The position numbers were made by a program, and so were the translations under genes. From a virus, in the IMG/VR virus record IMGVR_UViG_3300017971_000342, positions 1 through 53,873 of that record: a DNA stretch of 53,873 bases; one strand, given 5' to 3'. A model generated the notes under the pieces. That model was given only the letters and a program-made list of their open reading frames with translations. It had not been told where the DNA came from and searched no databases. This document shows positions 43,425 to 51,853 of the stretch, piece after piece; position 1 is the first letter of the stretch, and each line of letters begins with the position of its first letter.

Positions 43425-45224
43425 CTACTCGCACTCTTTACGTCCTGTGGCCAGGTCGATTTTGCAGGCTGCACCGTCGTCTGTACTCTTGATGATCCCA
43501 GCCCTCTTACCACCTACCTGATAGGTGGTGATCCCCTTACAGCCGCGCTTCCAAGCCTCAACGTAGAGAGCCTTGAAGTCATCCCACGGCGTGTCTGTTG
43601 GCACGTTACACGTCTTACTCACGGCGCTGTCTACACAGCGAGTCGCAATCTCGAGCACATCAAGATGCTCCTCGATCGTAACGTCCTGGCAACGCTTACC
43701 CTCCACCCCGAACACGCGATAGCCGTAGTCGTCAAAGTCTGTCTCTACCTGGCCAGAAGGCATGTTCACCGTGCGTCGCTGGCTGTAGGAGAACACCGGC
43801 TCGATACCAGAGGAGACGTTGTCCGCACAGAGGGATATGGTTCCGGTCGGTGCGATGGAGGTCAGGTGGCTGTTGCGGATACCATACTTCTTGATCAACA
43901 GCCGTACCTCATCATCCAGCAACTGGACCAGCCCCTGCGACGACAGATACCGATCGTCGTACAGAGGGAACGCACCCTTCTCCTGGGCAAGGAGAGCCGA
44001 AGCACGATAGGTCTCGTTCGCTATGCACATCAGGATACGCATCTGCATGTGCTGAAACCGTTCCGATCCATACGGCATACCGAGAGCCTCAATAGCATTC
44101 GCCAGGCCGGTGACGCCGAGCCCCATCCGGCGCTTGCTCTTCGCCTCTCGCTCCTGTTCGTACAGTGGATAGGAGGATGCATCAATCACGTTGTCCATGG
44201 CTCGTACAACGTGCGGGATATCCTCAATAAGTTGGCCGAAGTCAAAGTATGGTAGGCTTGTGCCAAGGGGATTCATGACGATGTACCTGGTCAGGTTGAA
44301 ACTGCCCAGGAGACACGCACCGTAGGCCGGCAAGGGCTGTTCACCGCAAGGATTGGTCGCGATGATCTCCTCACAGTACCACAGGTTGTTGAGCCGGTTG
44401 ATTGTGTCGATGAAGATGACTCCCGGCTCGGCCCAATCCCAGGTCGACCGCATCAGCATGTCCCACAGGGCCCTCGCCTTGGTTTCACGGTATACCTTAC
44501 CGTTGAACCGAAGAGGGAAGTTGGCGTTGGCGATCAGCGCCTGCATGAACTCGTCTGTCACAGCAACTGAGATGTTGAAGCCTGTGAGTTTGAACACCGC
44601 CTGAAGAGCCTGGTACCAAGCGAGCCACTCCGCCGTCCCGGGAGTACACTTGGCCAGTTGCTCCATGATCGGACTTGCGGCCTTCGGTGGCTGCTTTGAC
44701 CGGATGAAGTCCTCGATATCAGGATGGTCAATACGCATGACGCCCATCTGTGCCCCACGGCGATGGCCGGAAGAGGCAATACACCTACAGATGGCATCGT
44801 AGATATCCATGAAGGAGATAGGCCCCGAGGACGTTGACATGAGCTTCTTGATGAGGTCGCCGCGCGGTCGCAGCGTTGAGAAGTCGTAGCCGATGCCTCC
44901 TCCCATTCGCATCGTAGCTGCGGCCTCAGTTGCGATGGCCATGATGGAGCCGTGACCTTCGACAAAGGAGTCTTCTATTCGGCCGGACACATAGCAGTTG
45001 TAGGCCGTGCAGTTCTTGGTGCTGCCAATAGCGTTTTGAATGCGACCACCAGGCATGAATCGCATATTGAGTAGGGCGTCGCGAAAAGCCCTGAAGTGTG
45101 CATCGTTGTCTTCCAAAGCACCGGCGATCCGGTTGGTCGACTCCTTGAAGGTCTCACCCTTACCGCGATACTTCTCGGCGTGGATTTCTTCAGAGAACGG
45201 TAGGGTTGGTCCGTATTCTGGCAT
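43425..45224 (-). CDS. Ribonucleotide reductase, class II (adenosylcobalamin-dependent)
   Basis: 599 residues from ATG 45,224 behind AGGAGGAGTC; longer frame rejected. Barrel motifs: NCYVSGRIEDSF, MRMGGGIGYDFSTLRPRG, GHRRGAQMGVMRIDHPDIEDF, the finger-loop NPCGEQPLPAYGAC (catalytic Cys, Asn, Glu) and SIAPTGTISL. The C-terminal pair CKID..KECE supplies the redox Cys pair. Shape is that of NrdJ-type B12-dependent enzymes without an NrdB subunit. Produces deoxynucleotides for phage DNA synthesis without needing oxygen. Confidence 0.9.
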   Translation of the reverse strand: MPEYGPTLPFSEEIHAEKYRGKGETFKESTNRIAGALEDNDAHFRAFRDALLNMRFMPGGRIQNAIGSTKNCTAYNCYVSGRIEDSFVEGHGSIMAIATEAAATMRMGGGIGYDFSTLRPRGDLIKKLMSTSSGPISFMDIYDAICRCIASSGHRRGAQMGVMRIDHPDIEDFIRSKQPPKAASPIMEQLAKCTPGTAEWLAWYQALQAVFKLTGFNISVAVTDEFMQALIANANFPLRFNGKVYRETKARALWDMLMRSTWDWAEPGVIFIDTINRLNNLWYCEEIIATNPCGEQPLPAYGACLLGSFNLTRYIVMNPLGTSLPYFDFGQLIEDIPHVVRAMDNVIDASSYPLYEQEREAKSKRRMGLGVTGLANAIEALGMPYGSERFQHMQMRILMCIANETYRASALLAQEKGAFPLYDDRYLSSQGLVQLLDDEVRLLIKKYGIRNSHLTSIAPTGTISLCADNVSSGIEPVFSYSQRRTVNMPSGQVETDFDDYGYRVFGVEGKRCQDVTIEEHLDVLEIATRCVDSAVSKTCNVPTDTPWDDFKALYVEAWKRGCKGITTYQVGGKRAGIIKSTDDGAACKIDLATGRKECE

Positions 45225-45232
45225 GACTCCTC

Positions 45233-46468
45233 CTATTGCTGACAGATTGTTACTTGTTCCGATGCCCTCGTGATAGCAGTATAGAGCCAGCGCTTCGCGT
45301 CGCCACGGAAAACCCACCCCTCGTTGAATATAAAGACGTTCGGCCACTGCGATCCCTGGGCCTTATGCGTCGTGAGGGCATAGCCGTAGTCGAAGCACTG
45401 GGCTTCACCTATCTCCCAGTGGCGGAGCTCTTCTTCCCGCCCCTCGAAGTAATGTATGTGGGCCTCTACGTCGAGCGTTACATCGTCCTCCTCGTCGTGA
45501 ACTACCAGCCCGATCCTATCGTACCCATCCACGTACGATGCGTCTCTACAGGTCCACACGGTCCCGTTCAAGAGACCAACCTCGTGATCGTTACGGAGGC
45601 ACACGAGCCGATCATCAACCACTGGAGCAGGCTCAGCACCCCTGCCCAGAAGAGTCCGCATCTTGTGGTTGACGAACCGTCTGGTCTTGTTGCGACCGAC
45701 GAGTATCTGGTCCGCAGATCGCACTATCTCAGGGTCAGGCTTGCCGGACATGACCAGCGACTCCCCGTATCTCCCATCGATGAGGCTCTCACCGCGACGA
45801 ACTTTGGTCGCCAGATCGATGATCGGGTTGCCCCGCGCTTGCCGGTGGATTTCAGTGAGCATGATGTCCGGCTTCTTACCGGTGAAGAAGCCACCGCCCT
45901 TTACCGGCGGAAGCTGAGCCGGATCGCCGAGGACCAGCACCGGTGTGTCGAAGGAGAGTAGGTCTTGCCCCATACGGTCGTCAACCATGGAGCATTCATC
46001 GATGATGACAAGATCAGCGTCCTTCACGGCCGACTCTAGATTCAGGGAGAATGCCGGACGTTTGAGCTTTGCCTCTTCGATCTCCATCTCGTGCTTGATC
46101 AACTTGATTTCCCGATGGGCATCAATCTGTTCCTGAGTTGCCCCTTCGCTCTTCAGTTCATGAGCCACTTCCAACAAGTCTCGCTGTAGCTGGTGAAGCC
46201 TCTCCTTTGACCGCGATGAGGGGACGTAGATCATCTGGTGAATTGTCATCGCTCCAGGGCAGCCACGCTTTCGCATGACGGATGCCGCCTTGCCGGTGTA
46301 GGCTCCGAAGAGAACGCGACTGACTCCCTCGGCCAGGTACATGGCGAGAGTAGTCTTACCTGTACCAGCATAGCCAAACAACCGAAAGACCTGCTGGTCT
46401 TTGGTGTTCCTCAACCACCGATTTACCGCGTCGATCGCTTCCTGTTGTTGTCGGCCCCAGTTCATCAT
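45233..46468 (-). CDS. Dda/RecD-like superfamily 1 helicase
   Basis: 411 residues, coupled to the micro-ORF upstream. Walker A GYAGTGKTTLAMYLAEG (about residue 32), motif Ia GAYTGKAASVMRKRG, Walker B DADLVIIDECSMVDDRM, motif III VLGDPAQLPPVKGGGF, and motifs V-VI DYGYALTTHKAQGSQW, YTAITRASEQV. A charged insert at about 95-145 resembles the Dda hook/tower. Helps replication start and recombination, moving 5'-3' in relatives. Confidence 0.9.
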   Translation of the reverse strand: MMNWGRQQQEAIDAVNRWLRNTKDQQVFRLFGYAGTGKTTLAMYLAEGVSRVLFGAYTGKAASVMRKRGCPGAMTIHQMIYVPSSRSKERLHQLQRDLLEVAHELKSEGATQEQIDAHREIKLIKHEMEIEEAKLKRPAFSLNLESAVKDADLVIIDECSMVDDRMGQDLLSFDTPVLVLGDPAQLPPVKGGGFFTGKKPDIMLTEIHRQARGNPIIDLATKVRRGESLIDGRYGESLVMSGKPDPEIVRSADQILVGRNKTRRFVNHKMRTLLGRGAEPAPVVDDRLVCLRNDHEVGLLNGTVWTCRDASYVDGYDRIGLVVHDEEDDVTLDVEAHIHYFEGREEELRHWEIGEAQCFDYGYALTTHKAQGSQWPNVFIFNEGWVFRGDAKRWLYTAITRASEQVTICQQ

Positions 46469-46533
46469 CTACTCCGTATAAGTAGCACCAGAATCGTAAG
46501 ACATATCGATATCTCCACGAAGATCTGCATCAT
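46465..46533 (-). CDS. Putative 22-residue membrane micropeptide
   Basis: Frame MMQIFVEISICLTILVLLIRSR with a good AGGGAGACGAT upstream. Stop TGA overlaps the helicase ATG (ATGA). It is one hydrophobic helix ending in Arg residues. It may be a leader for translational coupling of the helicase or a real membrane peptide. Confidence 0.42.
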   Translation of the reverse strand: MMQIFVEISICLTILVLLIRSR

Positions 46534-46554
46534 ATCGTCTCCCTATCCAAAAGT

Positions 46555-46586
46555 GGCAGCGCCTGCTGGGGTGGGCAGGCGCTGCC
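46555..46586 (-). terminator. Strong hairpin terminator after the ssDNA-binding gene
   Basis: Minus strand: GGCAGCGCCTGC and GCAGGCGCTGCC form a perfect 12-bp stem with an 8-base loop, then ACTTTTGG. It lies about 25 bases after the stop. No promoter is seen between it and the helicase, so it is probably a partial terminator. Confidence 0.78.
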
Positions 46587-46610
46587 GTGGAGCGAGGGTG
46601 GAGGAGAGAT

Positions 46611-47438
46611 CTAGAAGACTTCGTCGCCGTCGCCTTCGGAACCGGTCACGCCGGTCTGCGAGGCGTGGTCGGCCTTGGCCAAGCCACCATGGACGGCTTC
46701 GACGAGGGCCTTACCCTCAACGAGCAGGCCTTCGAACGGAGTGCCGGGAAGGTTGACACTCTCCATGATCGACGTGCCGACGGCAGGCGTGATCTGGAAA
46801 TTCTTGAACGGCTGACCCTTCTTGTTCTTGTCGGGACAGGAAGTGATGCCGAGCCGGAAGGCATACATCGGAGGCTTTGCCTTGATCGTCTTGAGCGTGG
46901 TCATCAGGGCCTTGTACTTCTTGATCTTCGTCGACGTGAAAGCGATCACGATCGGCGTCGAAGACTCGGTCGCGTCAGCCGAATCGAGCAGCAGGCCGTA
47001 GATGTAGAAGGTTTCCTGAAGCTCGTGACCTTCGTCGGTCTTGAGGTCGTTGAACTTCGATGCCGCAGCCTTGGAAGCCTTGACGAACTCGGACGACGGC
47101 GCGTGCACACCGACGAACCCACCGCCATCGTCGCGGGGAATCCACTCGACGTAGACATGCTCGGTGGTACACGGCACAAAGTAGGCCGTCTCAGGAAGGA
47201 GTTCCCGAGTCACCGTATTGAAGAGACTTCCCTCCTTGGCGCCGATGATCTGCTTGGGACCGCCCTCCTCCTTCTCCGGGCTCAGCGCCTGCACCAGGCC
47301 CAGGAATGGGATGGCGATGTCGTCGGTGGTCTGGTTCTCGAAGCCAACACCGGCATGCTCACCGAAGTCAGCTTTCGCCAATGCGCTGGCGGCCTCGGCC
47401 TGTTTGGCCAACGCTGTTTGTTTCTTGTCTTCTGCCAT
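46611..47438 (-). CDS. Probable ssDNA-binding/replication protein
   Basis: 275 residues, start 47,438 behind TTAGGAGAACACA. Conserved stretch GFENQTTDDIAIPFLGLVQAL, EGSLFNTVTRELL, YFVPCTTEHVYVEWIPRDDGGGFVG and PIVIAFTSTKIKKYKALMTTLK. C-terminus is acidic and ends DGDEVF, an acidic tail closing with an aromatic residue, as in T7 gp2.5-type SSBs. An efficient terminator follows the gene, as expected for a highly expressed DNA-binding protein. The SSB role is inferred from context and tail. Confidence 0.6.
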   Translation of the reverse strand: MAEDKKQTALAKQAEAASALAKADFGEHAGVGFENQTTDDIAIPFLGLVQALSPEKEEGGPKQIIGAKEGSLFNTVTRELLPETAYFVPCTTEHVYVEWIPRDDGGGFVGVHAPSSEFVKASKAAASKFNDLKTDEGHELQETFYIYGLLLDSADATESSTPIVIAFTSTKIKKYKALMTTLKTIKAKPPMYAFRLGITSCPDKNKKGQPFKNFQITPAVGTSIMESVNLPGTPFEGLLVEGKALVEAVHGGLAKADHASQTGVTGSEGDGDEVF

Positions 47439-47507
47439 TGTGTGTTCTCCTAAAGTGCGGCGGACCCTTTTACGTGCTCCGGCGCGGCTGCACGGCTCAC
47501 ATGAGCA

Positions 47508-48068
47508 TTAGTCTTTCGCGAGGCTGATCTTTGCAAACTTCTGCTCGAACACCCCGAACGTGTCTTGTGGTATGTCGCTGCCGGCCTCAAGTTGAGCCTT
47601 GACGAAGGCCGTCAGCGATGCCGCCTCAACCTTCATCTCCTGCTTTACGGCGACGCCGACTCCGCGCTCCCTCAGTTCCTTCAAGAGCTTCTTCGCTGCC
47701 TCTTCCTGACCAGTGTTGAAGGCCACCTGCACCGTTCGCTTGATAAGACCACCATGGCCGTTGTCGGTGAGCCACTTGAACGCCTTGGCCTTGCGGTCTC
47801 CGATGCTGGCACGAATCTTCTTCACGACTTCGACCTTTAGCCCTGCCGTAGACGTGAACTCCTCAAGCCCCAGGCTGACCATGAACTCGGGAAGATCGTA
47901 CTCCTCCAATTGCCTCTTCGCGGCCTGAGCTTTCTTCAGCGTCTCTTCGGCCTTCTCTACCTCTTCCTCAGCCTTGATGAGTTGCTGAATCAGCGTATCC
48001 AGCTTGGCGAACGCTTCTTCGCCTGGCTTGTTCTCCACCCTGAAATCGGCGAATGGGTCTTTTGCCAT
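47508..48068 (-). CDS. Conserved phage protein with coiled coil, recombination/SSB context
   Basis: 186 residues, start 48,068 behind AAAGGGGTGACGAG. Residues 15-55 are a coiled coil (DTLIQQLIKAEEEVEKAEETLKK). The rest contains EYDLPEFMVSLGLEEFTSTAG, the basic strand LKVEVVKKIRASIGDRK, FKWLTDNGHGGLIKRTVQVAF and a final helix. The LPEFMxxLGLEEF and DxGHGGLIK patterns are conserved in phage proteins located beside SSB and helicase genes. Biochemical role unknown. Confidence 0.62.
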   Translation of the reverse strand: MAKDPFADFRVENKPGEEAFAKLDTLIQQLIKAEEEVEKAEETLKKAQAAKRQLEEYDLPEFMVSLGLEEFTSTAGLKVEVVKKIRASIGDRKAKAFKWLTDNGHGGLIKRTVQVAFNTGQEEAAKKLLKELRERGVGVAVKQEMKVEAASLTAFVKAQLEAGSDIPQDTFGVFEQKFAKISLAKD

Positions 48069-48072
48069 CTCG

Positions 48073-48297
48073 TCACCCCTTTGCTATGCACTGATGTGGA
48101 TCAAACTCGTTCGGGTCGCGGAACAAGTCCCTGATCATCCGTTCAATCAGCACCCTCTCGAGCCACTCCGGCATGTTCGGGTCTTCCGGCTCCGCAATCT
48201 CCGGGACTGAGAAAGTATAGCCCACCGGCTCGGCGTAGTGATAGAGACTGGCTGCGAGGCCCATTATAATCGGCAGTAGAATCAACAGTCGGATCAT
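48073..48297 (-). CDS. Small membrane-anchored protein
   Basis: 74 residues from ATG 48,297, coupled to the helicase stop. N-terminal helix MIRLLILLPIIMGLAASLYHY, then an acidic/Pro linker and a helix EWLERVLIERMIRDLFRDP. Signal-anchor topology. Unknown. Confidence 0.6.
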   Translation of the reverse strand: MIRLLILLPIIMGLAASLYHYAEPVGYTFSVPEIAEPEDPNMPEWLERVLIERMIRDLFRDPNEFDPHQCIAKG

Positions 48298-49748
48298 ATC
48301 CACTCCTTCAAGGTGTCGCCCGTTATGGAAGAGGCGATGTCCACCTTCTTCCGCAGGGACTCGATGATCTGCATATCCACGGTGCCGGCACAGCACAGAT
48401 CGATGTAGTTGACCGGATGCTCCTGACCAATACGGTGAGCTCGGTCCTCCGATTGAAGCCGGAGTTCTAAGTCAAAATAGTTGCTGTAGTAGATCACGGT
48501 GCGAGCCGCCACCAGGGTCACACCTGTGCCAATGGCCGCCGGAGACGCGATCAGGAACTGCTTGTCCCCTCGCTTGAACGCGTCCAGCGCCTCGCCTCTT
48601 CTGGGCCCTGTGACCCGACCGTCCACAACGACGCACTTGTTCTTCAAGTCCTTGTGCTGGCTGATGAGGTCTATGTCCCTGGAGAACCTTGCCCAGATAA
48701 TCGCTTGGTGGGAGAGGTCGCTGACGGTGTCAACCAACAGGTCGAGCCGTGGGTTGCCACCGGGAAGATCGCGGAGTGTTCGGTCATCATCGGACGTTGG
48801 TAAGTAGCCGCAGCAGATTTGCTGGAACCGTAGAAGCCGGACGATAGCCAGCATGGCCGTTATGTCGCCGGATTCCAGTTCACAGACGAAGTCATCCTTG
48901 AGTTCTTTGTAGGCCCTTGTCTGTGCAGGCGTCAGATCGTAGTATCGCTTGGAGAAAACCTTCGGCGGCAGATCGAGCACTTCATCCTTGGTCACGCGAC
49001 TACCGAGCTCATGGGTGAGCTGGTTCAATATCTCCAGATTCTTGTACGCAACGCAGTGAGGGAAGGTTCTCTCCTCGCTGCCTCGTAGATGCCGTTGCTC
49101 CCAGATACCGAAGAACTGTTTGAAGGCCGAGAAGTCTCGAATCCCGTACGGATGCCACACATCTGGCTTCAGGAACCGTAGTTGGTTGTAGATGTCGAAT
49201 GGAGAGTTGGTCACCGGAGTCCCGGACAGGACGCGTCGGTAGGGAGCTCCCACCGTTGCGGAGCCGAGGATACGCTTTGACCACTTCGCATTGGGATTCT
49301 TCACACGCTGGCTCTCGTCAAGAACGTACATGCACCGGCGCTGTTTGAGGAAGGCTTTCCAGGCGTCACGACCACGGTTTGTCCACACCGCGTTGTACGC
49401 CATGACCAAGCAGGCGAGGCCCCGATGCTTCAAGGCATACTCAAACGACCGCATGTGCTTCTTGGTGCCGGTCGAGTACCAGATGTGGGATTGCATGCGT
49501 TCGGCGACGTGGTCTGGCATGTGAGCTACGATCTCGTCGGAGACCCAGTTGCGGTGCACGCCGTTCGGCGCTATCACCATCAGGCCATCTATCTCCTTCT
49601 CGCCGTAGAGGTAGGCCGTAGAGTCAATGACCGGCTTGGTCTTACCACAACCCTGCTCCCAGAATAGGCCGCGAGCGAAGTCCTGACCGTGACGAGTGAA
49701 CTCCTCGTGTTGGTGGTCGAACGGTTTGGTCTTGTACTTGTAGGTCAT
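48294..49748 (-). CDS. SNF2-type DNA helicase/translocase
   Basis: 484 residues from ATG 49,748, chosen because it overlaps the upstream stop (ATGA); an ATG six codons earlier is possible. Motif I FWEQGCGKTKPVIDS, motif Ia VIAPNGVHRNWV, motif II YVLDESQRVKNPN (DESQ instead of DEAH/DEGH), motif III VLSGTPVTNSPFD, motif IV-like WARFSRDIDLI, motif V FLIASPAAIGTGVTL and motif VI SEDRAHRIGQEHPVNY. Two RecA-like lobes complete. Translocates on dsDNA to assist replication, repair or removal of bound proteins. Confidence 0.9.
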   Translation of the reverse strand: MTYKYKTKPFDHQHEEFTRHGQDFARGLFWEQGCGKTKPVIDSTAYLYGEKEIDGLMVIAPNGVHRNWVSDEIVAHMPDHVAERMQSHIWYSTGTKKHMRSFEYALKHRGLACLVMAYNAVWTNRGRDAWKAFLKQRRCMYVLDESQRVKNPNAKWSKRILGSATVGAPYRRVLSGTPVTNSPFDIYNQLRFLKPDVWHPYGIRDFSAFKQFFGIWEQRHLRGSEERTFPHCVAYKNLEILNQLTHELGSRVTKDEVLDLPPKVFSKRYYDLTPAQTRAYKELKDDFVCELESGDITAMLAIVRLLRFQQICCGYLPTSDDDRTLRDLPGGNPRLDLLVDTVSDLSHQAIIWARFSRDIDLISQHKDLKNKCVVVDGRVTGPRRGEALDAFKRGDKQFLIASPAAIGTGVTLVAARTVIYYSNYFDLELRLQSEDRAHRIGQEHPVNYIDLCCAGTVDMQIIESLRKKVDIASSITGDTLKEWI

Positions 49749-50032
49749 GAGAATTGGCAGAGGCACATCCCGACGACATCAACGAATCGATAGGCCACGA
49801 TAACACGGCTTCTGGCCGCGTCGTCCATGAAACCGTCGATATGGCGAACGTGACCGGCGCTTGGGTCTAGATGGGTCTGCCCTATCTCCTCTGCCTCAGC
49901 CCACTCGTCAGAGTTTCTGTTCTCGTGGTCGGTCCATGCGTTGAGCTCTGCCATCAACGTAGCCTGGAGGCCGAAGATCTGCACCACCTGTCCGTTGTCC
50001 TTCTCGATCGTGAGTCGCCATACACTGTCCAT
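49745..50032 (-). CDS. Hypothetical protein
   Basis: 95 residues, start 50,032 behind TAGGAGACCACG. Beta-strand start VWRLTIEKDNGQVVQIFGLQA, an acidic helix around ENRNSDEWAEAEEIG, and IVAYRFVDVVGMCL at the end. Unknown. A possible promoter (TAAGAT at 50,062) precedes it. Confidence 0.6.
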   Translation of the reverse strand: MDSVWRLTIEKDNGQVVQIFGLQATLMAELNAWTDHENRNSDEWAEAEEIGQTHLDPSAGHVRHIDGFMDDAARSRVIVAYRFVDVVGMCLCQFS

Positions 50033-50072
50033 CGTGGTCTCCTAAGAAAGGTTTGTGACCTATCTTACCCAC

Positions 50073-50402
50073 CTACAGGACGAAGTCGTACAGCCTGTTC
50101 CGTACCTCCCTACAGCACTCTGCTCGAATCGCGTGCAGGATGCTGGAGCCCTCGGCGTCCACCCAGGCCGGAACCGCCTCGGAGTTCGCCAGGAAGTCCT
50201 CCTGGATACACTCCACGGCTTCCTCTAGACCCATCGTACAGACGACTTCGACGTCCTCCGACGGTGGTTCGCCGGGATCGCCGTTCCGAGCGTATCGGCT
50301 CCCAGGGCTGTATTCGTAGGACAGGGAGAACGGAACCTCGTGGATTTCAAACTCCCTGTCGTGCAGCTCCACTGTTATCCGGATCGAGCTATCCAACTGC
50401 AT
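50073..50402 (-). CDS. Hypothetical protein
   Basis: 109 residues, overlapping the small membrane gene by 14 bases. Strand-rich N-terminal part (SIRITVELHDREFEIHEVPFSL), an acidic middle, and C-terminal helices (AECCREVRNRLYDFVL). Unknown function. Confidence 0.6.
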   Translation of the reverse strand: MQLDSSIRITVELHDREFEIHEVPFSLSYEYSPGSRYARNGDPGEPPSEDVEVVCTMGLEEAVECIQEDFLANSEAVPAWVDAEGSSILHAIRAECCREVRNRLYDFVL

Positions 50403-50514
50403 GATAGATCTCCTGACCGATTTCGATCGCCTTCATGACAGCGCCTTGCAGCCGGTCCCAACCGAGGGCCCCAAGAAGCAGGCCGCAGAGTACTCCTTCC
50501 AGGAACCGGATCAC
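50389..50514 (-). CDS. Small membrane protein, GTG start
   Basis: 41 residues. GTG 50,514 overlaps the upstream TGA (GTGA). One Gly-rich helix: FLEGVLCGLLLGALGW, then an amphipathic segment KAIEIGQEIYHAVG. Too short for confident assignment, but junctions on both sides fit the operon. Confidence 0.52.
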   Translation of the reverse strand: MIRFLEGVLCGLLLGALGWDRLQGAVMKAIEIGQEIYHAVG

Positions 50515-51032
50515 GGTCGCACCTTGTTGACGAGCCAGCCGAGGAAGACGTCCGTGCTGTACCCAGCGTCCATGAAGGCTCCCTGAATCGCCTCCTCCGG
50601 CGTGTCCTCTGGGCAATAGACTGCCAGGACGCGTTCGCCGTCACGGTCAAAGTCCTCAACCGAAAGGACTCCGATGTCGTGGCGCCGGCAGAACCACCAC
50701 AGGTCGATCTGATCTCGCCCAGGGCGTCCACCATCTGACTCCTTGATAAGGCCCAGGGTGACGGTGCGGTGTGACCGGACTCCCTCAAGGGTCCGCTTGA
50801 GAGTTCGGCCGATTTGCTCGTCTGTCATCGTGAGGTAGTGGGCCATGATGAAGGCGTCCTCCTCAGATGTGTAGAGTTCGCCACGTCGGTCGGCCCCACG
50901 GCGCGTGGCTTCGTTGCGTGCAGTTTCGCGGTCGGCGAGGCACCGATGGCAGACACGACCCCGGTTGGGGAAATCTCCAAAGGGCTTCTCTTTGTTGCAC
51001 TGACTGCACGTCATGATGGCTACTGTCCCCAT
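50511..51032 (-). CDS. Zinc-finger plus Myb/SANT-like DNA-binding protein
   Basis: 173 residues from ATG 51,032 behind AGGAGAGAAC; an upstream frame start is rejected. N-terminal CSQCNKEKPFGDFPNRGRVCHRC is a zinc finger. Then LYTSEEDAFIMAHYLTMTDEQIGRTLKRTLEGVRSHRTVTLG, a Myb/SANT-like helical triple (TSEED, HTH). C-terminal third is alpha/beta (YCPEDTPEEAIQGAFMDAGY). Likely an early transcription or DNA-binding regulator. Confidence 0.65.
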   Translation of the reverse strand: MGTVAIMTCSQCNKEKPFGDFPNRGRVCHRCLADRETARNEATRRGADRRGELYTSEEDAFIMAHYLTMTDEQIGRTLKRTLEGVRSHRTVTLGLIKESDGGRPGRDQIDLWWFCRRHDIGVLSVEDFDRDGERVLAVYCPEDTPEEAIQGAFMDAGYSTDVFLGWLVNKVRP

Positions 51033-51040
51033 GTTCTCTC

Positions 51041-51139
51041 CTAGCAAAGTGCCGCGAAGCAGAGAATCGGCAGCACAACCCAGTGCCAGGCCCATTCTCG
51101 CCACTTGCGACGACGGTTGATTTTGCAGAACGCACACAT
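51041..51139 (-). CDS. Putative small membrane protein with CxxC
   Basis: 32 residues beginning two bases after the preceding stop (TAAGATG). MCAFCKINRRRKWREW is followed by a hydrophobic helix WHWVVLPILCFAALC. A CxxC knuckle in front of a membrane segment, the same plan as the 22,874 product. Confidence 0.5.
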   Translation of the reverse strand: MCAFCKINRRRKWREWAWHWVVLPILCFAALC

Positions 51140-51140
51140 C

Positions 51141-51284
51141 TTACTTCTGCCCCAGGACGCTGACGGCCTCATTCCAGCGAGCCTCGGTTTCACGGCTCTG
51201 AGCACCAGCCCACTTACCAAGGGCGACACCGCTCCAGATCAGGGCGACCAGCGTTATCGTGATGACGGTCAGTTTCGTTTTCAT
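51141..51284 (-). CDS. Small exported or membrane protein
   Basis: 47 residues from ATG 51,284 behind GGAGAACTACG; first gene after the promoter at 51,320. N-terminal signal-anchor KLTVITITLVALIWSGVALG, then a short helix SRETEARWNEAVSVLGQK. No lipobox is visible (Ala-Leu-Gly-Lys). Could be a small periplasmic-facing peptide. Confidence 0.58.
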   Translation of the reverse strand: MKTKLTVITITLVALIWSGVALGKWAGAQSRETEARWNEAVSVLGQK

Positions 51285-51298
51285 CGTAGTTCTCCATT

Positions 51299-51348
51299 GA
51301 GCACCATTGCTCTACGTAAAGCATACGTTACATCTGGAGGAAGCCAAA
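51299..51348 (-). promoter_or_regulatory. Early promoter with 5' hairpin
   Basis: -35 TTTGGC (51,343-51,348), 17-base spacer, -10 TATGCT (51,320-51,325), leader hairpin GAGCA-AUGG-UGCUC (51,299-51,312). From the -10 through the hairpin and GGAGA it is nearly identical to the plus-strand cassette promoter at 10,992. Confidence 0.72.
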
Positions 51349-51579
51349 TCAAATCTCCGGTTTTCCCGGCCCTTTCTGCTGTGCCTCGAGCAAGAGCTCC
51401 AGGCCGATGTTCTGCTGGTACATGTGGCCTCGGCCCTGCACCTTAGACGGCGCTGCTCCGTGAGCCTTCACCGTTCGCTTACACTTCGGGCACCGTACGA
51501 TGTTGGCGTGGACGAGGGTTGTCTCGAAGAAGTCCTGGCACGTTTGGCACCACCATCGGGTTGTTCCTGGCCGTAGCAT
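51349..51579 (-). CDS. Zinc-ribbon protein
   Basis: 76 residues from ATG 51,579, overlapping the upstream stop by one base (TAATG). CQTCQDFFETTLVHANIVRCPKC is a zinc ribbon. The C-terminal IGLELLLEAQQKGPG resembles the end of the 28,875 product. Unknown function. Confidence 0.65.
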   Translation of the reverse strand: MLRPGTTRWWCQTCQDFFETTLVHANIVRCPKCKRTVKAHGAAPSKVQGRGHMYQQNIGLELLLEAQQKGPGKPEI

Positions 51580-51812
51580 TATTTCCACACTCCTGTCTCT
51601 ACGATGTCGGCTCCAGCTGTGCCACCGTCCTTTGGCCGATACTTAGGACAATGGTATCCCTCTGTGTAGGCAATGTCCTCCTTAGTGACTCCCTTGCCCC
51701 TGATAGAACCAAACGGGCAGGAGCTACAGGAACACTCATCCCGTTTGTTGCAGTACTGACTGACCACGTCGGTCAGCCGGTATTTCTTGCGTTGTCCTCC
51801 AAGATTGAACAT
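51579..51812 (-). CDS. Cys-rich hypothetical protein
   Basis: 77 residues from ATG 51,812 (GGAGCT just before). Contains YCNKRDECSCSSCPFGSI and GYHCPKYR, six Cys in a knuckle-like arrangement. It lies below a terminator/attenuator after the DUF932 gene. Unknown. Confidence 0.62.
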   Translation of the reverse strand: MFNLGGQRKKYRLTDVVSQYCNKRDECSCSSCPFGSIRGKGVTKEDIAYTEGYHCPKYRPKDGGTAGADIVETGVWK

Positions 51813-51827
51813 AGCCAGCTCCAAAGA

Positions 51828-51853
51828 GGGCGGTGAGCCGAAGCCCACCGCCC
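51828..51853 (-). terminator. Terminator/attenuator after the DUF932 gene
   Basis: Minus strand GGGCGGTG and CACCGCCC pair with an internal G/C closing pair and a UUCG tetraloop, followed by TCTTTGG. It lies a few bases after the DUF932 stop. Confidence 0.65.

Noticed and set aside
50033-50072. Promoter before the 49,745 gene as a firm feature
   Set aside because: TAAGAT and its context match the 43,387 site, but no -35 is convincing because the upstream gene ends there; mentioned only as a possible match.
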